Assembly: GCF_001547935.1 (NCBI RefSeq) | Contig: NZ_AP014635.1 | Coordinates: 1,054,001-1,118,000 of the forward strand | DNA from: Vibrio tritonius | GTDB lineage: Bacteria; Pseudomonadota; Gammaproteobacteria; Enterobacterales; Vibrionaceae | Direction: 5' to 3' | Length of the DNA stretch: 64,000 bases | Shown here: positions 7,760 to 17,467 of the stretch, one piece after another | How positions within the stretch are numbered: position 1 is the first letter of the stretch | How the letters are laid out: each line of letters starts with the position of its first letter | Notes under the pieces: generated by a model | The model's database searches: none | Told to the model about the DNA's origin: nothing | The model's input: only the letters and a program-made list of their open reading frames with translations | Position numbers and translations under genes: made by a program

Positions 7760-9016
7760 ATGACCGAAACAACTCCGCAAGCAACATTTGCCAGCCTTGG
7801 CCTGATTCCAACCTTAATCGAGCGTCTCGATGTGTTGGAATATCACCAGCCGACTCCGATTCAATCTCATGTTATTCCTCATATTTTAAATGGAAGAGAC
7901 ATAGTTGGTGGTGCCAATACGGGTTCCGGTAAAACAGCGGCGTTCGCACTGCCTATTTTGCAAAAAGTATTGCAAGAAGAAGCGCAGCCTCGCCGTGGAA
8001 ATTTTGTGTCACATCTTATTTTAGTGCCAACCCGTGAACTGGCTTCGCAAGTGGCGTACAGCGTGAAATCTTACTCGTACCATGTGCGCGAAAAGGTAAA
8101 AACGACGGCTCTGTTTGGCGGTGTATCGGTCAATCCGCAAATGTTAGCACTACGCGGTGGCAGTGATATTGTTGTGGCGACTCCGGGTCGCTTGTTGGAT
8201 CTAGTCTCCAGCAACGCGTTAAAGTTAGACCACGTGAAAACTCTAGTTCTCGATGAAGCCGACCGCATGTTGAGCCTTGGCTTTACTGATGAACTCAATA
8301 AGATTCTGGCCTTACTGCCACAGAAGAAACAGACGCTGCTGTTCTCGGCAACTTTCCCTGAAAAAGTGACCAGCCTTGCTCAGAACCTACTGCACGACCC
8401 GATTGAGATTCAATTGCAAAGTGCGGATGCCAGTACCTTAGTGCAGCGAGTGTTTAGTGTTAACAAGGGGCAGAAAACCGCTGTGCTAGCTCACCTCATC
8501 AAGCAGCATCAATGGCGTCAAACGTTGATCTTTGTTAACGCTAAAAACGCCTGTAACCACCTAGCGCAAAAGCTGTCAAAGCGCGGCATTACGGCCGAAG
8601 TTTTCCATGGTGATCAAGGGCAAGGTGCTCGTACCCGTGTACTTGACGCGTTTAAATCTGGTGAGATTCAAGTGCTGATTGCGACCGATATCGCCGCGCG
8701 TGGCCTTGATATTGAAAAATTACCTGTGGTAATTAACTTTGACTTACCACGGAGCCCCGCTGACTACATGCACCGAATTGGTCGCAGTGGTCGTGCTGGC
8801 GAAATCGGCCTTGGGTTATCACTGATTGATTACGATGATTATCACCACTTCAAAGTGATTGAAAAGAAAAACAAGTTCCAGCTTGAGCGTGAGCAGGTTG
8901 AAGGGTTTGAAGTAGAAGACGATCAAAGCGAAGCCTACTTTTTACCGATGACTCCCAGAGCAAAACCGGCTGGTACAGGTAAAAAGAAGAAAAAGCGTAA
9001 GCAAGATAACGGATAA
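7760..9016 (+). CDS. DEAD-box ATP-dependent RNA helicase, RhlE-like
   Basis: The 418-residue protein has all DEAD-box motifs in order: Q motif (FASLGL ... YHQPTPIQ), motif I ANTGSGKT (about residues 52-59), PTRELA, TPGR, motif II LDEADRML, SAT, then ARGLDI and HRIGRSGRAG in the second RecA domain. It ends in a lysine-rich tail (GKKKKKRKQ) that probably holds RNA. It would unwind structured RNA during ribosome assembly, mRNA decay or cold adaptation. The short basic tail and overall length fit the RhlE group; the exact orthologue is uncertain. No strong Shine-Dalgarno sequence precedes the ATG. Monocistronic. Confidence 0.93.
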   Translation: MTETTPQATFASLGLIPTLIERLDVLEYHQPTPIQSHVIPHILNGRDIVGGANTGSGKTAAFALPILQKVLQEEAQPRRGNFVSHLILVPTRELASQVAYSVKSYSYHVREKVKTTALFGGVSVNPQMLALRGGSDIVVATPGRLLDLVSSNALKLDHVKTLVLDEADRMLSLGFTDELNKILALLPQKKQTLLFSATFPEKVTSLAQNLLHDPIEIQLQSADASTLVQRVFSVNKGQKTAVLAHLIKQHQWRQTLIFVNAKNACNHLAQKLSKRGITAEVFHGDQGQGARTRVLDAFKSGEIQVLIATDIAARGLDIEKLPVVINFDLPRSPADYMHRIGRSGRAGEIGLGLSLIDYDDYHHFKVIEKKNKFQLEREQVEGFEVEDDQSEAYFLPMTPRAKPAGTGKKKKKRKQDNG

Positions 9017-9285
9017 ATCAGCAGTAATTCTTAGTGGCTACAGATGTGGTCACTTTCATGGCTGCAGGGAAGCTGCTTGTGAGTTCGGCGTTCAGTCGGG
9101 CTTTAGTAACCTGTCTTTTAGCACCTCGCCAATCAAGTTCAAATTCCCTAACTGTTATTAAATATCTCATTGAATTTTATAATTAAGCTTAATCAAATCG
9201 CATTCATAAATTGCAGAATTCGGTAGTGGTGTGAATCAAGCGCTATACTGAGTAATGTTTTGTTTTTTTGATTAGGGGATGGGGT

Positions 9286-10587
9286 ATGTTCTTCGGAAGG
9301 AAAAATAACAATAAAAATGAAGACACAGTTACAAACAGCCGAGATCGGAATGTTCTTAACTCAATTAAAGATTGCGTAGCGGTTATTGAGTTTGATGTTA
9401 AAGGGAACATTGTGGATGCCAATAATTTGTTCCTTTCTGCAATGGGTTACACGCTGGATGAAATAAAAGGTAAACATCATCGTATCTTTTGTTCGGAGAA
9501 AGACAGTGCTTCACCAGAGTACACTAAGCACTGGTCTGAGCTTGGTCAAGGCTTCTCCAAAGCGGGAACATTTAAGCGATTCAACAAATCAGGCGAGCTT
9601 GTTGTGATTGAAGCTACGTATTTCCCGATAGTGGAGTCTGGCGTTGTTACTGGGGTAATGAAGATTGCGTCTGACATTACTCAGCAATATATAGAGGCTG
9701 AGAGAGTTAAAGATGTCTCAACTGCGCTTAATCGAGTTTATGCTGTAATTGAGTTTTCAACCGATGGAACCGTGCTAAATGCCAACGATATTTTCTTGGC
9801 AGGTTTAGGTTACTCACTGAATGAAATCGTTGGTCAGCACCATCGGATATTTTGTGACGATGAGTTCTATCAAGAGAATCCGCTGTTTTGGCAACACTTA
9901 GCAAACGGTAACGCTAATTCAGGCCGTTTTAAACGCTTCACTAAAAGCGGTGCTGTTATTTGGATTCAAGCCTCATATTGCCCGATAGTAAATGAATCAG
10001 GAGAAGTTTATAAAGTCGTTAAATTTGCAGTAGATGTAACCGACATAGTCGAAAGAGAAAAAGTGATCTCAGATGCTGCTTATATCGCCTATAGTACAGC
10101 AGTAGAAACTGCCCAAGTGGCAAGTCAGGGTAATGATGCGTTAAATAAATGCGTAAATTTATCAGGCGAAATGGAACAAGGCGTTCAGGAATCCTTTTCT
10201 AAATTAGAAAATTTAGATGGTTTAGCCAATGAAGTTGCTAAAATTGTGAAAACAATCAGTGAAATCGCAGATCAAACTAACTTGCTTGCTTTAAATGCCG
10301 CTATTGAAGCAGCGCGAGCAGGTGAGCAAGGTCGAGGTTTTGCGGTGGTTGCCGATGAAGTTAGACAGCTAGCGATAAAAACATCCAAATCAACAGAAGA
10401 AATTAGTAGTGTTGTTAGTAAGAATGTTTCTCTGACGAAAGATGTTACGGCTACTATCAAGAGCGTTTCTCACGTTTCCACTGATACCAATAATCACTTA
10501 ACCGAGGTTGCTTCCATCATGAATGAGATTCATAAGGGGGCTGAAGACGTATCAGGTGCTGTGAGTGCTCTTCATCTAAATGAGTAG
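9286..10587 (+). CDS. Soluble two-PAS methyl-accepting chemotaxis transducer, BdlA-like
   Basis: ATG 9286 (AGGGG at 9274-9278) gives 433 residues; TTG 9268 would add six. Two PAS domains follow one another (about residues 25-140 and 145-262), each with a HHRIFC motif, and then a cytoplasmic signalling domain whose tip reads [20 protein letters not shown] (about 325 onward). There is no transmembrane segment, so the protein is cytoplasmic. This architecture matches P. aeruginosa BdlA, which couples sensing to biofilm dispersal and c-di-GMP; the PAS domains could bind haem or flavin (inference). It is convergent with the adhesin-export operon. Confidence 0.85.
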   Translation: MFFGRKNNNKNEDTVTNSRDRNVLNSIKDCVAVIEFDVKGNIVDANNLFLSAMGYTLDEIKGKHHRIFCSEKDSASPEYTKHWSELGQGFSKAGTFKRFNKSGELVVIEATYFPIVESGVVTGVMKIASDITQQYIEAERVKDVSTALNRVYAVIEFSTDGTVLNANDIFLAGLGYSLNEIVGQHHRIFCDDEFYQENPLFWQHLANGNANSGRFKRFTKSGAVIWIQASYCPIVNESGEVYKVVKFAVDVTDIVEREKVISDAAYIAYSTAVETAQVASQGNDALNKCVNLSGEMEQGVQESFSKLENLDGLANEVAKIVKTISEIADQTNLLALNAAIEAARAGEQGRGFAVVADEVRQLAIKTSKSTEEISSVVSKNVSLTKDVTATIKSVSHVSTDTNNHLTEVASIMNEIHKGAEDVSGAVSALHLNE

Positions 10588-10643
10588 GGAACGAGTTAGA
10601 TCGCATTCAGCTCTTCCCCTATTCAAAGTGGAATATCAAGCTA

Positions 10644-12761
10644 TTAATCACTAACGGGGGCAGTGCTCCCCGTTTTCAATTGGTTCAATACCGCTTCTTT
10701 CTCTCCATCTGCCACGATGCTGCCTTTTTCCATAACAATTACCCGGTCAACAATGTCAAGCATAGACATTTTATGTGTAATCAACACTAAGGTATCTCTT
10801 TTATCAAGTCGTGCAAGATGGCGTTTGATCATTAACTCCGAACGATTATCCATGGCGCTGGTGGGTTCGTCTAAGACAAGAACGGGAGGAGAGCCTAAGA
10901 AAGCCCTTGCGATTGCAATTGACTGCCGCTGCCCTCCCGATAGAAGGTTACCGCCTTCGCCAACTTGTCGTTGTAACCCTGCAGGATCTTGTTGAGTAAA
11001 AGATGTCACACCAGCTTTGTTTGCTGCATCTAAAATGTCACGGTCGTCGGCGAGTGGGCGGCCTAAAGCGATATTATCTCTGATGGTGCCGTAGAACAGC
11101 GTACTGTCTTGCGTAACACACCCAATATTGCGCCTCACATCAATATGATGCAGTTGTTCTATGTCTGTATCGTCAATACGAACATGTCCTTGGGTTGGTT
11201 TATACAAACCCATGAGTAAGCGCTGAATACTCGTTTTCCCTGACCCTATGCGACCGATAATCGCCACTTTTTCGCCGGGATTAATGGTGAAAGACACTTT
11301 TTTAATGGAGGTAATATCGGAATTAGGATATTTAAAGCTGACATCATCAAACTGAATCTTGCCTTGAATAATTGGGCGGTGGATATACTTTTTCCCCTCT
11401 TCTTGCTCGGCGGGGAGTTCTATCACTTGATTTACCATGATCATTGACGATTTTGCTTGGTTATATCGAGCAGAGAGCAACGAAAGCTGTACTAACGGAC
11501 CAATAGCACGACTACTTAGCATTGTTGCTGCAATGAGCCCCCCCATGGTTAAGCTACCGTCAGATATAAGATATACACCCAATATGACCATACCGATATT
11601 GACCATCTGCTGTACGAGATTGGCGAAACTCTGTATGCCATCGATAATCTTTCTGCTTTTTATACTCCAGTTCGCCATATGAGTGACGGACTCTTCCCAT
11701 AGATATTGGAATTGGCTTTGAGCGCCAAATAATTTTATCGTTTCCAGTCCACCAAGGCTTTCGATTAAATTAGCGTATTTCTGAGAGGCTAGGCGGGAGC
11801 CTTCTTCTATTGCACGTCGAAGGGGAGCTTGGATTAAGAAGGCGTATATTATGAGCACTCCTATTCCTATAATCGGCACTAAAACTAGGTTGCCTGCCAT
11901 AATCCAAATAAGCCCAAGGAAAAGTAGTGCAAATGGAAGATCAATTAATGTTGAAATCGTCGTTGAAGTGAAAAATTCCCTAATAGATTCAAATTCTTGT
12001 AAATGTCGAGCAAAGGCACCTATGGATTGAGGGCGGGACTCCATTCTAACATCCATCACTTTACTAAATAATCGAGAGGATATAAGAACATCTGATTTCT
12101 TTCCCGCAATATCGATAAAATAATTTCTCAGTGTTTTTAATAGAAATTCAAAAGCAAATATGATGACCACACCACTGGCTAAAACCCACAAAGTTTCAAA
12201 TGCAAGATTAGGCACAACTTTGTCATAAACGATTCGAGTAAATATAGGTGGGGCAATAGCAAAAATATTAAGTATGAAAGACCCTATAAGCACGTCTCGA
12301 TAGATATGTTTAGATTTCCAAAGTGTTCCCCAAAGCCAGTGATTATGATTAGATTTTAAAATTTCGGGGGAGCGCTGGTCGTAGTGAAAGCTTTTTTTCA
12401 CCATGAAGTAAGAACCAGCATAACGTTCTTCAAGATTTTCAAGAGACGTGGATATTGGGATATTGTCAGAACCTTGTGTGACGATTTCGACAGATTGTGA
12501 TGCATCGTCTTTGCTTATTAAAACACAGGATTCATTGTTCTTAAGAATAAGTATCACAGGAAATAACAAGCTCGATATATTGTTTAACGAACCTTGATTT
12601 TCCTTTGCTATAAGTCCAGCACGCTCTGATGCTCTTGGAAAAAGTTGTGGTGTTAATTTCCCATTTGCTAGGGGAAGCCCACTAATTAGAGCTTCTGGGG
12701 AGTTTGCTAAACCATAATAACGACTGACATAAATAAGCGAACTGAGCAAAGGGTCATGCAT
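10644..12761 (-). CDS. lapB: Type I secretion ABC transporter for the giant adhesin (LapB-like)
   Basis: A 705-residue inner-membrane transporter. The N-terminal 130 residues resemble a C39 peptidase fold, but the expected catalytic Cys is absent (LLSSLIYVSRYYG), marking a non-proteolytic C39-like domain as in RTX exporters. A six-helix membrane domain follows. The nucleotide-binding domain has Walker A GRIGSGKTS (residues 503-511), the signature LLSGGQRQS and Walker B VLVLDEPTSAMD. It would power export of the RTX adhesin together with the HlyD-like and TolC-like proteins of the same operon. It is the last gene, 18 bp after lapD. AAGGAAC precedes its ATG. Confidence 0.93.
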   Translation of the reverse strand: MHDPLLSSLIYVSRYYGLANSPEALISGLPLANGKLTPQLFPRASERAGLIAKENQGSLNNISSLLFPVILILKNNESCVLISKDDASQSVEIVTQGSDNIPISTSLENLEERYAGSYFMVKKSFHYDQRSPEILKSNHNHWLWGTLWKSKHIYRDVLIGSFILNIFAIAPPIFTRIVYDKVVPNLAFETLWVLASGVVIIFAFEFLLKTLRNYFIDIAGKKSDVLISSRLFSKVMDVRMESRPQSIGAFARHLQEFESIREFFTSTTISTLIDLPFALLFLGLIWIMAGNLVLVPIIGIGVLIIYAFLIQAPLRRAIEEGSRLASQKYANLIESLGGLETIKLFGAQSQFQYLWEESVTHMANWSIKSRKIIDGIQSFANLVQQMVNIGMVILGVYLISDGSLTMGGLIAATMLSSRAIGPLVQLSLLSARYNQAKSSMIMVNQVIELPAEQEEGKKYIHRPIIQGKIQFDDVSFKYPNSDITSIKKVSFTINPGEKVAIIGRIGSGKTSIQRLLMGLYKPTQGHVRIDDTDIEQLHHIDVRRNIGCVTQDSTLFYGTIRDNIALGRPLADDRDILDAANKAGVTSFTQQDPAGLQRQVGEGGNLLSGGQRQSIAIARAFLGSPPVLVLDEPTSAMDNRSELMIKRHLARLDKRDTLVLITHKMSMLDIVDRVIVMEKGSIVADGEKEAVLNQLKTGSTAPVSD
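10653..10674 (+). terminator. Terminator for the BdlA-like gene, overlapping the lapB 3' end
   Basis: The 7-bp stem AACGGGG/CCCCGTT with an 8-base loop is followed by TT. It lies inside the last codons of the convergent transporter gene, so it would serve the plus strand. Confidence 0.55.
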
Positions 12762-12779
12762 ATGAGTTGTTCCTTGTTA

Positions 12780-14693
12780 TTATTTTATTATAAATCCCTG
12801 AAATGCATCGACAAAGTTATCAGATAGTATATTTAGCTGATCTTGAGTTTCGACACGAGATGCAATGGTCACCAAACCTAAATTGTGAGCAGCTTTTGAA
12901 ATAGATGACAGCATATGTGTTTGTCTTTCATCATCTAAATGCTGAGTGAACAAATAATCTAGCTTGACATAACGCGGTCTAAAGTTATTGATGTAATCGA
13001 GAGATTTAAAATGACGACCATAGTTATCTACACCAAAATCAGAACCAGATTTTCTGACAATATCACAGAACAGCTTTGCATGGTCTTTAGCGAAAATAAA
13101 ACAGCTTTCAGGGAGTTCAAAATGTATTCTATCACTCACATCACTATAGCGTTCTAACTGACTACTGATCCAATGAATAAAGCCGGGTTGTTCTATACTA
13201 TTTTGTGCAATATTAATGGCATATATTCCTGAGTTCTTATCTGCTCTCGCTGTTTCTAATGTTTTGCTAATAACGTACTTATCAAGTAGTTGACTAGCAT
13301 CAAGTTGTTCTAATGCAAAAAGGTACTGGTTTGCTGTATATCTTTCTGAACCATTATCTATGGCTGAAAATACTTCTTTGTGAAACAGTTCACCATTGAT
13401 ATTTTTTGCAGATTGAAAACGGAATTGAATCCAGTTATTAAATATCGCCTGTTCAACAAGCTCCTTCCATTGTCTTTTCCCGAAGGTTGTTTGGTCTGTG
13501 TCGTTTGATAGGTAACCATATGACTGTTCAGGATTTGAATTTGCTTCTGAAATCGCGTTATCAATCAGAGACAAAATTTCACTACTTGTGCTTTGTGATT
13601 TACTGTGATTATAAATCACACCGAGCGGATCATCATTGACCGATATTCCTGTTGGATCTGAATGAACTTCTTGCGCGCATTCTATAATTTTAACCGCTTC
13701 TTCGTGCACTTTTTCCTCTTCGTAATTGGGGAAAATAAAACCAAATTCACTTTGGGAAATACGAGCAATAGTAATGTTATCGTACGCTAGTTTTGCAGAG
13801 AACAGAGACGATAGTGATTTGACCATTTCATCTCCTGCTTGGTAACCCTTTGTATCGTAGAGTTCTTTAATTTGGTGTGATTGATAAATAGCGGCACCAC
13901 CGTTCGTTTTATCATTCAACCAAGAGCTCAATTGATTCATAAAATAAGCGCGATTACCTAATTTGGAAGTAGGATCTATATACGCTTTTTCTCGCAATGC
14001 CTGAGCTTCAGTAGCTTGTGATTGAAAATAATGCTCAACTTTACTCGACATCGTATTAATGCCTTTAACTACGGCATTCAAGTCTTTTGTTGGTGGAAGT
14101 GGTAGTGGATCCGTAAACCTATTTTGAGCAATAGCAGACATTTTATCTACGATATTTCGCAACGGTTTCAAAGCTTGATGAATTATAAATGCTGTGGTTG
14201 CTAGGCTGAGCGCTGCAACAATGATGAATGAAATAGCTAAACGAATAAATGCCGTCCATAGTTGGCTATAGATGCTCCCTGGATGACTTACTATTTCAAC
14301 TTCAGCTAACTGTAGCCATCCACTGGTGATGATGGTTTTTTGCTCTATTGGATGGAAAAAACGTAGGTTTGAAAACCATTGTGGTACGTCGGTTGGTTTG
14401 GTTGGATACTCTCTAATAATTTCATCCTGAGTATCAAGAAATTTGAGGCGTACTAACGAGTAGCTACTTCCATCAAAAAGCGCATTAATTACTGATTCTA
14501 CAGCAACTTGGTCTTTAGCTTCTAAGTAAGGAGCAAGGGCTAAGCCAACAGTATTTATTGTATTATTTACTTCCGACCTTTGTTGTTGTTCCAAGTGACT
14601 ACAAATGGTTTTTAGCTCAATAGAAAAAACAATGAGCATCAACACCACAAGTATCGATAGAATTCCGGTCATCAATTGTTTATATAATGTCAT
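12780..14693 (-). CDS. lapD: LapD-like c-di-GMP receptor with degenerate GGDEF and EAL domains
   Basis: 637 residues: TM1 (about 8-27), periplasmic LapD/MoxY-type output domain with SGWLQLAEVEIVSHPG, TM2 (about 150-172), HAMP, then GGDEF and EAL domains. The GGDEF active site is replaced by RISQSEFGF, and the EAL signature by KEVF with other catalytic positions lost, so it should bind c-di-GMP without making or degrading it. By the Pseudomonas model, c-di-GMP binding makes the periplasmic domain hold LapG and so protects the surface adhesin. It lies five bases after lapG, in line with the known pairing. Confidence 0.93.
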   Translation of the reverse strand: MTLYKQLMTGILSILVVLMLIVFSIELKTICSHLEQQQRSEVNNTINTVGLALAPYLEAKDQVAVESVINALFDGSSYSLVRLKFLDTQDEIIREYPTKPTDVPQWFSNLRFFHPIEQKTIITSGWLQLAEVEIVSHPGSIYSQLWTAFIRLAISFIIVAALSLATTAFIIHQALKPLRNIVDKMSAIAQNRFTDPLPLPPTKDLNAVVKGINTMSSKVEHYFQSQATEAQALREKAYIDPTSKLGNRAYFMNQLSSWLNDKTNGGAAIYQSHQIKELYDTKGYQAGDEMVKSLSSLFSAKLAYDNITIARISQSEFGFIFPNYEEEKVHEEAVKIIECAQEVHSDPTGISVNDDPLGVIYNHSKSQSTSSEILSLIDNAISEANSNPEQSYGYLSNDTDQTTFGKRQWKELVEQAIFNNWIQFRFQSAKNINGELFHKEVFSAIDNGSERYTANQYLFALEQLDASQLLDKYVISKTLETARADKNSGIYAINIAQNSIEQPGFIHWISSQLERYSDVSDRIHFELPESCFIFAKDHAKLFCDIVRKSGSDFGVDNYGRHFKSLDYINNFRPRYVKLDYLFTQHLDDERQTHMLSSISKAAHNLGLVTIASRVETQDQLNILSDNFVDAFQGFIIK

Positions 14694-14698
14694 AATAC

Positions 14699-15361
14699 TT
14701 ACTCATCATAATTCACTATTGGTTTATTTAACTTCTGCGATTGTTCACGAGCTCGTAGATCGTTCCAAACACTTAGTTTGGAGGAGTTACCCGCCAATTG
14801 ACCATTTTTTGTTTTCATCAACCACAACTTACTACCATTAAAGCTGTATATAGGTAATAGGTCTGGCCTTTTTGATGCTGGCAATATTCTTTTATCTATA
14901 TTGTCTAAAATCAGTGGCTGTGAATTTGGAGTCTCATAATAAGCCAGTACCATGTGGAATTGATTAAGCTCAATTGCCTTTACATAAACAAGCCTCATTT
15001 TTTCATCAGGTATTCCAAGTTCGCGCAGAGAAAAATATTTAGCGATTGTGAAATCTTCGCAATCGCCTGCGTTACTACCTAAAAACTCAAGCGGTGTTGC
15101 CCAGTAATCTTTTTTTCCCCACAGCACGATGTCATTTACAAAATATAACTGATTAAAAAATCGATTTATGTTAGTTAGTTTCTGTTTGTCAGCTAAGTTT
15201 GTTGATTGCTTAACCTCTTTACGCCACGCTTCCACTCTCATTCCGGCTCTGGTGCCATAGATTGTTGTAACGGTATTTACCCATTGCTGTTCCTTTGTGG
15301 TCAGAGCAATCGACCCCAGTGGTAGTATTGTGATAAATATGACGATTAACCAACGCAACAT
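14699..15361 (-). CDS. lapG: LapG-like periplasmic cysteine protease (adhesin release)
   Basis: A 220-residue transglutaminase-like cysteine peptidase with an N-terminal export signal (LIVIFITILPLGSIAL). The catalytic triad is visible: Cys101 in NAGDCEDF, His136 in FHMVLAYY and Asp153 in LILDNID. The segment WATPLEFL before the Cys is also conserved in LapG. The family cuts the N-terminus of the adhesin after the first Ala of a (T/P)AAG site when not held by LapD. Calcium is needed in characterised homologues. Second half of the lap operon, immediately followed by lapD. Confidence 0.94.
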   Translation of the reverse strand: MLRWLIVIFITILPLGSIALTTKEQQWVNTVTTIYGTRAGMRVEAWRKEVKQSTNLADKQKLTNINRFFNQLYFVNDIVLWGKKDYWATPLEFLGSNAGDCEDFTIAKYFSLRELGIPDEKMRLVYVKAIELNQFHMVLAYYETPNSQPLILDNIDKRILPASKRPDLLPIYSFNGSKLWLMKTKNGQLAGNSSKLSVWNDLRAREQSQKLNKPIVNYDE

Positions 15362-15409
15362 ATTTGCACTCTAATGTGGGATATTAACGAAGCGTAATTC
15401 ATCAATAGA

Positions 15410-16801
15410 TTACTCCCTAAGCGCTGTATGTTGAGCATTTAATATGGGTTTTAAGAGGTAATCTATTACCGTTCTTTTCCCTGTAATAATATCGACCGAT
15501 GTCGTCATGCCTGGGATTATTGGTAACGTATTATCTTCGTCAAAGGAGGTTTCGTTGGTACGGATTCTAACCAAGTAGTAGCTGTTTCCCTCTTCGTCCT
15601 CACTAGTATCCGCGCTAATATGTTCAAGTTTTCCGCTTAAGCCTCCATACCTAACAAAGTCATAAGCGCTGAATTTAACAATAGCATCAAGTCCTGGTCG
15701 CAAGAACGCAATATCTTTGGGCGCTATTTTAGCCTCAACAAGCAGCGTATCTTCAGTAGGAACAATTTCAACAATGTCCATTCCTGGTTGAATAACACCA
15801 CCAACCGTATTGACATTTAATGTTTTAATTGTCCCAGTTACGGGTGAGACAACAACGGTTCGATTAACCCTATCTTCGAGTCCGACACTTGATTCAGACA
15901 TGGCAGACAGGGAGTCTTCCGCCTGGTTTAATAAATCTTGTTGTTCTGATCTAAATTTTAAAGCGGTATTGATTCTATTTAACTTTGATTCTTGAATCGC
16001 GGCTTGTAAAAGAGGAATTTTAAGTTTGGCAGAAGTTAGTTCTCTCTTATTATCATTGACTTGTCGTTGGAGTTTTAGGAACTCTAGTTGCGGAACTACG
16101 CCTTCCTCAGCTAAAGGTTTAGTGATTTCCATCTCTTCTCTTGCAAATTCATAGCCTTGTTGGAGGTTTTTGACTCTTGCTTGAGCCTCAATTAAATCCT
16201 GTTGCTTTTGTTTGACTTGTTGGGTCATTGCTGAAATTTGGTTGCGTAATCCTTCGAGATCGTTTTTATATTCGTCTTGATGGCGTTTAACTAATGCAGG
16301 CTGAGCCTCGATCATGGAATAGGGGAACACCAATTTAGAGAAATGGATTAACACGCTGTCTTCCCATTCATCACCTGTGGCCTTTTCGTTAATTTCGATA
16401 CTGTGTATCGAGGCAGCTAATTGCATAACGCTGGCTGATAAGTTCGAGATTTGTTGCTCTCGTTCACGGAAGTCTGATCTAAATCGAGTATCGTCAATAA
16501 GAAGTAACTGTTGCCCTTTCGTTACGGATTGTCCTTCTCTCACTAAGATACTTTTTACTAAACCCCCTTCCAAATTTTGCACCACCTGAATTTGTGACGA
16601 AGGTACTACTTTCCCTATTCCTGCTGTCACTTGATCGATTTGCGCCCAACTAGCCCATATGATTGCTATTACAAAGAACGTAGCGACCACCCATAACAAC
16701 AAGCGAGCATGGGTAGGAGTATTAAGTAATAATGCTCCAGTTTGATCATCGACAAACTCTAATTCATTGTTAGATAAGTCTTTATGGTTCTTTGATGTCA
16801 T
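15410..16801 (-). CDS. lapC: HlyD-family membrane fusion protein of the type I system (LapC-like)
   Basis: 463 residues from ATG 16801 (a TTG three bases earlier is possible). One inner-membrane helix (about residues 33-51) is followed by a biotinyl-lipoyl half (VVQNLEGGLVKSILVREGQ), a long coiled coil (about 110-300) and the second lipoyl half plus beta-barrel (TVVVSPVTGTIKTL, GMDIVEIVPTEDTLLVEAKI), ending in a membrane-proximal region. It would link the LapB transporter to the TolC-like channel. Located between ompA and lapG, with 46- and 48-bp gaps. Confidence 0.94.
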   Translation of the reverse strand: MTSKNHKDLSNNELEFVDDQTGALLLNTPTHARLLLWVVATFFVIAIIWASWAQIDQVTAGIGKVVPSSQIQVVQNLEGGLVKSILVREGQSVTKGQQLLLIDDTRFRSDFREREQQISNLSASVMQLAASIHSIEINEKATGDEWEDSVLIHFSKLVFPYSMIEAQPALVKRHQDEYKNDLEGLRNQISAMTQQVKQKQQDLIEAQARVKNLQQGYEFAREEMEITKPLAEEGVVPQLEFLKLQRQVNDNKRELTSAKLKIPLLQAAIQESKLNRINTALKFRSEQQDLLNQAEDSLSAMSESSVGLEDRVNRTVVVSPVTGTIKTLNVNTVGGVIQPGMDIVEIVPTEDTLLVEAKIAPKDIAFLRPGLDAIVKFSAYDFVRYGGLSGKLEHISADTSEDEEGNSYYLVRIRTNETSFDEDNTLPIIPGMTTSVDIITGKRTVIDYLLKPILNAQHTALRE

Positions 16802-16850
16802 CAAGGCCCCAGCTTTTTAAATGCGATTGAACTTCAGTTAGATAGTGCGC

Positions 16851-17465
16851 CTACTCCGGAAGTGTAGTAAAAATTGTCCATTCTTTTAAATAATCCCCTT
16901 TAACACCGATGACTGACGCCGTTACTCGTCTATTTTGTGCATGACTAAGTTGGTCGTCTCGGTCAATGAGTAGATTACTGTCGCCATACCCCAGTATGGT
17001 GATGCGATTTGGTTTAATACCAAACCGTATGAGTTGAATACGCACGGCTTGAGAACGTTCTTCGGAAAGGTTTTGATTGTACGCAGATGTTCCGGTTTTA
17101 CTTGCGTAGCCTGATAGTTGGATTGTTGCTTCTGGATACAGCTTTAGAAAATCGGCCATCCGGCGAATCTGGGGTAAGAAGGATGGGGGGATTTGACTTG
17201 AGTCGTTAGCGAAAAGTATATGTAAGCGCTGTTGCTCGGTATTTTTGATAAGTTGTTCACATCCGTCATTGTCTACAACAACCCCTTTGGGCGTTGTTGT
17301 GCATTTGTCTCGAGCGTTGATTACACCATCATTATCATCATCATTGAGATCAGCAACTTGAATCGCCTTTGGCATTTCGATGTAAGGAATGGATTCAGAA
17401 TCCTCCATCGCAAGGACAGATAAGGGGCAAGTGATAACAAAGCAGAACAGCAAGAATTTTGTCAT
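16851..17465 (-). CDS. OmpA-family peptidoglycan-binding protein with a thrombospondin-3-like motif
   Basis: 204 residues with a signal peptide (1-19), an aspartate-rich calcium-type motif DLNDDDNDGVINARDKC and a C-terminal OmpA domain (about 80-190: LSGYASKTGTSAYNQNLSEE, NRRVTASV) that should bind peptidoglycan. It starts two bases after the tolC-like stop codon and is thus translationally linked. It may anchor the secretion channel or adhesin to the cell wall (inference from position). GAGAG lies before the ATG, inside the end of the preceding gene. Confidence 0.9.
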   Translation of the reverse strand: MTKFLLFCFVITCPLSVLAMEDSESIPYIEMPKAIQVADLNDDDNDGVINARDKCTTTPKGVVVDNDGCEQLIKNTEQQRLHILFANDSSQIPPSFLPQIRRMADFLKLYPEATIQLSGYASKTGTSAYNQNLSEERSQAVRIQLIRFGIKPNRITILGYGDSNLLIDRDDQLSHAQNRRVTASVIGVKGDYLKEWTIFTTLPE

Positions 17466-17467
17466 GG

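Noticed and set aside
9042..9161. Short frame with REAACEFGVQSGFSNLSF after the RNA helicase, recalling an AraC helix-turn-helix
   Set aside because: Only about 40 codons, no start or preceding domain; similarity is too short to call a gene remnant.
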